Under the pieces are notes generated by a model. That model worked only from the letters and a program-made list of their open reading frames with translations, searched no databases and was not told where the DNA came from. Of a DNA stretch of 64,000 nucleotides, positions 59,317 to 64,000 are shown one piece after another. This DNA is from Purpureocillium takamizusanense (lineage: Eukaryota; Ascomycota; Sordariomycetes; Hypocreales; Ophiocordycipitaceae). The stretch's first letter is position 1, and each line of letters begins with the position of its first letter. The stretch covers positions 444,001 through 508,000 of the forward strand of contig NC_063079.1 of NCBI RefSeq assembly GCF_022605165.1, written 5' to 3'. The position numbers were made by a program, and so were the translations under genes.

Positions 59317-60181
59317 GAACTACAAATAGCGACCCTGTGATCGCATCGAGGAGCATTCGCGGTCGAGCACACACCTGGCCGCCCATGTGAACAGCGCCAG
59401 TGCTGCATGGGCCGTTCTATGCGACGACCTTTCTGCGAAACCTGTCGACTATTTTTCACGGCCCAAACCGACTTCCCCCGCCCGTTAAGGATACGGTGAT
59501 GCTGTATCGCTACATCCACGAGACGAAGAACACCAATCTTCCATTGGCCGATCGGCTCCTTCAGCTCGCTGGGCGGAAGAACCATGTTTGACTGGGATGA
59601 GGAAGATGGCGACGGTGTCGCTCTCAGCGAAGCCTCGGCCTACGCGATCAACTACAAGACGTGCGACTCTACGCGCTCTACAGCTTTCGTATGACGAGTC
59701 TTCCCTCTGAGAAGTGTGTGGAGGGCTGACGTGTACTACACACTAGCCGCATAGCTTACAACAATCCCAGCACCGTTAGAGGGTGGTAGTTGAAAGTTTC
59801 TTTGTGTCAGGTGCGGAGGTGTCATAGAAGAGGCTACGGGTACACGCAAATTCTGTAATAATAGGGACGTCACAGTTACTTGAGTGAAATGTATCCAAAA
59901 TGTATACAGAAACCTGTTGTCTTCTTTTCACGCCGTTACTAAATAGGTAGATGTAACTCATGTTAGCCGCGCGAAAGCCTTGATAGGCGTGGCCCAACAG
60001 CTCCACAACATGAATGGAGAGGCAAACGCCATATTCGTCGCCCGCTGCAGACGCCCGCGCACTTGAGCCGTGGTTATTATAGCTCCTCGACTCATTGAAC
60101 TTTTCGCTAAAGCGCTTCAGAGAACATGAGCTGAGCATACATTGATATCCTCGCACGCTAAGAAACACGGCTCTAGAATCG
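59317..60181. other. Region between the unrecognised ORF and the kinase gene
   Basis: Contains the uncertain minus-strand frame 59585-59317 described with the ORF at 58852. The remainder, 59700-60181, holds only the kinase 3' flank. Confidence 0.35.
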
Positions 60182-61820
60182 TCAAGGGATGGATCTTAGC
60201 CACTCCGATTCGAGCAACTGTTTCGCATCGAGTCGTTGCTTCGGCTCTAGCCTGGTCATGGAATGGATAAAGCTCAAGAACTTTTCCTTTTCAGCCTCTG
60301 AATTATCGGGATTCTTGCTGAACTGTTCTAAAGAGCAAGGTGGGAAAGTAGACGGCTCTAGGAGTTTGCCTACGGAGATTAGCAGCGACCCAGTCAACGT
60401 TCCATGTCCTGTCGGAGCCAGGCAAGAGGATGTGTCCATACCATCAGCATCAAAGTATCGATCTCTGTTCTTGGATCGAGACAATAGCGTTTCGGGGATA
60501 TTTCCAAAGACGGCAGTCATTTGTGCCAAGTGAGCTTCTGCGGTGTAGGGAGCGCCAGGTGTCCACGTGCCGTCAAAGAGAAGCCGACCTTCGGCAAGCT
60601 CCCAGATCTGTTAAGACGCGATGTTACTACATGTACGTGCATACGCCGGGAGATATGCTCAGTCAGCAAACCAGGATACACACCACGAGTCCTAGGTTCC
60701 AGATGTCGACTTTCCTGTCCCACTCTGCTCCAAGTATCACCTCAGGTGCTCGAAGCATCTCAGGCTGGATCCACTCAGTCAAATGGTCGTCGAGCCAGCT
60801 TGCTAATGCAGTTAGCTCTGTCTGTCTGATTCAATTGCAATTGACAAGCTCACAGGTTCCAAAGTCTGCTAACCGAACAGATAATTCGGTGGGCTGAGCT
60901 ATATCCTCTTCGGCTGAAGAGAGCTGCGTCGACGCCATATAAAAGTCATTGGGTGGTTTCAGCGGCGAAACACGTTGTCGAAAGGCCTCTGAAGGCGCTT
61001 GCTCGAACATCTCGTTGATTGAAGACGTTTCAATGAGAAGGTTTCCTGGCTTTATGTCTACGAATTCTCTCAGCATTAAGGTTCGACAGAGGCGGAACGA
61101 TTGACTAATCCTGTCGTTTCCGGTTGCGACTTCATTGGTACTTACCTGTATGGATGACCCGACACACATCGTGAAGAAAGGAGAGGGCAAGCAAGAGCTG
61201 TTTCGCAATTCCTTTCAAAAGAGGTGGTGGAATCCGTAGAGCAGGGAAGAGCCTTCTGTATTTCGTCAAGTCCGGGCCCATAGCCTTGAACACGAGACAG
61301 ACGTGGCTTCCATTTGGACCATGGTGCTCAAAGTTGTCCAGAAGCCCAAGAATATGGCTTTTTCCTGGATGCTGCAGTTCTTGTGCCTTGATACACTTTA
61401 GGATGTCCAGCTCAAAGATGGCGTTTTGGTGCCCGAAAGAGTCCGCTGTGAGGATCTTGACTGCAACGTGTCGTTTGGCTCTGTATTCTCGCGTCAGATC
61501 TAGAAGATGTTACATGTCACTTTGAGAACCAACGCGAGGTCGCAAGCAAGCCAGACGGTGGAGTAAACACCATATCCAAGTTTGGTGACGATCCTGTACC
61601 TCCCGTTGTTGAAGACATCTCCTCTTCGGACAGGGTGGTATCCACCCGGGGCGTAGTGTGCAAACGTCTCTTCAGAAATGGAGCTTGATGAGTATAATCT
61701 CTTATGGACGTCACAAAGATTCATCCTCAATCGTGCCGTCCACGAACTCACTTGATGTGCGGATGCCATCGTCCGTGTCAGAGATGGAGGGAGGCTGGTG
61801 ACGCGCTTGAGGTTTGACAT
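60182..61820 (-). CDS. SRPK-like serine/threonine protein kinase, irregular N-lobe junction
   Basis: Exons read as 61820-61752, 61700-61536, 61499-61146, 61057-60854, 60802-60684 and 60607-60182. SRPK features: GGYHPVRRGDVFNNGRYRIV, the glycine loop KLGYGVYSTVWLA, catalytic Lys in HVAVKIL, the loop HTDIKPGNLL (HTD replacing HRD, as in SRPKs), ADFGT, and the APE segment in LRAPEVILGAEWDRKVDIW. The four downstream exons join in phase with GT-AG ends. Between WLACDL (ending 61536) and LTREYRAKRH (starting 61497) no GT donor preserves frame and conserved residues, and an in-frame stop occurs at 61502-61500. Either a frameshift has broken the gene or an unusual intron is used. The acidic spacer typical of SRPKs is short. 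SRPKs phosphorylate SR-type splicing factors; this divergent copy may have another target. Confidence 0.75.
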
Positions 61821-62236
61821 GCAGGGTGGTGGAGGACTGGAGTCCGTGGACTGTGGAGGTTGCGGGGCGCAGGTACAAATGGGGCCTCAGGGTCCACGTG
61901 GATTCAGACGATCACTGCTTGCTGATGAGGCCGCTAATAAAACCACAGTGGGTAGCTGCCTGCAGCCGCCAGCTTGACTGCTGGGTTGCGTTGGGTCAAT
62001 ACTTCCCATGTCCGTCAGCCTTGGCTCAACATTCAAAGATTCAACATCCAACTGCAAGGCTGTCTTGTTTCTTCATAAGATGTCTCCGAGAAACAGTTCT
62101 GCTAACATATTATAACGAATTGGTACAAAGGAAACACTCGAATTTTACTCGTCTGACGTTGATCTTCCCTTCTTCTTTGCTTGACGTCGCAATACTTCCA
62201 CGGCCGCCATCAACGTATTGCCGCAGAACACGCCGT
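61821..62236. other. Intergenic region between the kinase promoter and the toxin-like gene
   Basis: 415 bp holding the kinase promoter and the 3' flank of the toxin-like gene, moderately AT-rich. No gene. Confidence 0.45.
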
Positions 62237-63891
62237 CTAGACGAGCGGCGGCAGCGTCCACCGCGACCTAAACCCAAAGATGATGCCCTCGCAGCCTGGA
62301 GGAGTGTGGGCCTCGTATTTGGTGACATTAACGCTCGTCAACTCGCAGCCGCCACGCTCGGCCGTCCCCCACACAAAACCATGCCTTTCCTTACCAACCT
62401 GCACCTCACGTTCCTTGTTCGTCACAAACTTGACCATCCCAAGCTTGTGGCCGTAACGCACATCAATTGACTCCACGTACTCGTCCTTCGCCAGGTCGAG
62501 GTGCTGCGGCGCGCCTCCGGTTTCGGATCCGTAATGATAGCCCCACCGGTCGTCGTACTTTATCTGCACGCAGTCCACATCGTCCCAGCCTCGGAGATAG
62601 AGCGCGGTGATGCGCTCGTCGTGCTGGTGGATGCCAAAGGGCTTCTCCTCGGTCCAATCTGCGTAGGTCGTGTGCCGGCCCCAGGGGCCGCTGAAGATTT
62701 CGCGATGAAGGGCTATCTGGACATGGGTTGGCATTGTCTTGCCGGCCAGGTAGGGCCAAAATTCCATATAGGTAAGAACGTTCATGATCATTTCAAGAGT
62801 CGTAGTCCGCGTAGGCTCTGAGCTTTTCGGCCTCCGTGATGCCGATGTTGAGGGCTTCTGGATAATGCTTCGACGGGGCGTATGGCTGCACCTGCTTGCG
62901 GCCATTTTCGTAGATTTTCAACACGTAGGACACGTAGCTCATGTCCTTGTACTCGTTTTCGACTTTGCTGGACTGTAGGAGATCGGTGTAGGACATTCGC
63001 CATATGTCCAGTGTTTCGGCATGAAACCCTAGCTCCTCACCTTTTGTGATGGCCTGTGCTAGAGTCGAAGCTTGCTGTGAGATGTACTCTCCACGTTGTG
63101 CGTGGGAGTACGCTCCTCGCGATGTAAATCTCACAAAGTCCTGACGTATGCCTTCGATATTGGCTTCGATGTAGCCCCAAGATCTCCCATGCATGATAAC
63201 ATCTCTCAAGAGAATGAGATGAATGTTGGCCGCGTGTGCCAAGCATCGAGATAGTGGCCAACTCGTAACCCTTGGATCGAAAATGCGGCATTTCAAGCTC
63301 GATGGCGCCCAGAAAGGCAATATGTTCGACTAGGACATTGAGCGCCGCCGCCGCTTTCTGGTCTTCGGGCGCTTTTTCGAAGTTGACGCAAAATTGCTGG
63401 TAGCGTTTCATATAGTTCTTAAGCCCATCAATCGTGTCTTTCAGTGTCTGTTTGTGGTGTTCCTCGATCTTGCAGTCAATCAGGTTCTCAATCTTCTTGC
63501 GCAGCGCCTCCCAAATCTCTTCATTCGAGTCTGGTGCGCCGAACACCGAGCCGAACAGGCTGCCGAAAATTTCCAATAGGAATCCCACCTGCGGGACCAG
63601 TCCAGCACAGCACGCGAAAAACGTACAGACGTACTGTGCGGCTTCCGCGGGGGTTTTGGCACCCAAGTCCCTGCCCTCTTCGGCAGCCGTCTTTGCCCCC
63701 GCGACGGCCTTGGCCATGAGCTCTTCGTTCCATCTGATGCGGAACATCTTCTGAATTTCGAAGTGGCACAACGTCTGGAAATTCTGGACATTTATGGTGA
63801 GTTGCTTAAGAATGAGGGCGGGCGAGCTTTTATAGTCATCAAAAGATGAGGTACTCTTGCGTTGGAATACACAGTCGTGCACACGGCACAC
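62237..63891 (-). pseudogene. Cry-type delta-endotoxin-like gene with beta-prism (jacalin-like) C-terminal domain, frame broken twice
   Basis: Three consecutive minus-strand frames match one protein. 63891 to about 63240 carries the first half of a Cry-type helical pore-forming domain (LVPQVGFLLEIFGSLFG, then EIWEALRKKIENLI). About 63240 to 62793 carries the second half (NIHLILLRDVIMHGRSWGYI). About 62800 to 62237 starts with the end of that domain (MNVLTYMEFWPYLAG). It then carries a beta-prism domain of jacalin/Cry domain II type (ITALYLRGWDDVDCVQIKYD, later GCEGIIFGFRSRW). The frame changes near 63236-63243 and near 62793-62800 with no space for an intron at either point, so the gene is either a pseudogene or affected by sequence errors. 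There is no obvious signal peptide. Known Cry proteins are bacterial insecticidal pore formers. The start (63891 or 63748) is uncertain, and an upstream exon may lie beyond the right edge. Confidence 0.75.
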
Positions 63892-64000
63892 CGGCTGTCA
63901 ACTGACTCTCGCTTTAGCCGATAACATTCAAATCGGGATGCGTTTCAAGGCAGTACATCCTCATTGTGTATCTCCGGATGCGGTACACGTAATCTGGGCT

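Noticed and set aside
1..64000. CRISPR arrays, riboswitches, bacterial operons
   Set aside because: The window is eukaryotic with spliced genes; no regularly spaced repeats of CRISPR type were seen.

Overview
The window is filamentous ascomycete DNA. Its genes carry short introns (about 45-135 bp) with GT..AG ends and a CTRAC-like branch site, base composition is mostly GC-rich, and several families are fungus-specific: a Pth11-type 7TM protein, a HET-domain protein, a short Zn2Cys6 regulator, an AIM19-like protein and a fungal striatin. The proteins read most like Sordariomycetes/Hypocreales. A Cry-type toxin relic, a bacterial-type CHAP protein and small secreted proteins would suit an insect- or nematode-associated lineage, but that placement is inference.

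Left part (1-23 kb), mostly housekeeping: 5' end of the striatin scaffold (minus strand, runs off the left edge); VPS11 (7 exons); a Pof1-like nucleotidyltransferase; a ~1 kb element with 105-bp terminal inverted repeats; a Pth11-type membrane protein convergent with RAD14/XPA; an intronless AA11-like LPMO; a 75-residue secreted Cys-rich protein; and PHO88/SND3, divergent from an unrecognised Cys-cluster protein.

Middle (24-48 kb): a 5.4-kb gene-free stretch leads to a short Zn2Cys6 regulator. Then come an AIM19-like mitochondrial membrane protein, a hemerythrin-domain protein with an apparent GC-AG intron, a secreted GH31 enzyme whose residue spacing matches the sulfoquinovosidase YihQ, a membrane RING-H2 protein, a type IIC (Na,K-ATPase-like) P-type ATPase in 10 exons, and a secreted SH3b+CHAP protein.

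Right part (48-64 kb): a long gene-poor stretch, a Siw14-type phosphatase, an intronless HET-domain gene, then a less GC-rich accessory end. This end holds an SRPK-like kinase with an irregular N-lobe junction, an unplaced ORF, and a Cry-type delta-endotoxin-like gene with a beta-prism domain whose frame is broken twice. Housekeeping genes dominate the left and centre. The secreted, conflict-type and possibly transferred genes (LPMO, small Cys-rich protein, GH31, CHAP, HET, Cry-like) are spread singly among them, with no secondary-metabolite cluster. Exon limits are read by eye from splice consensus, frame continuity and remembered family conservation; no alignment was run.
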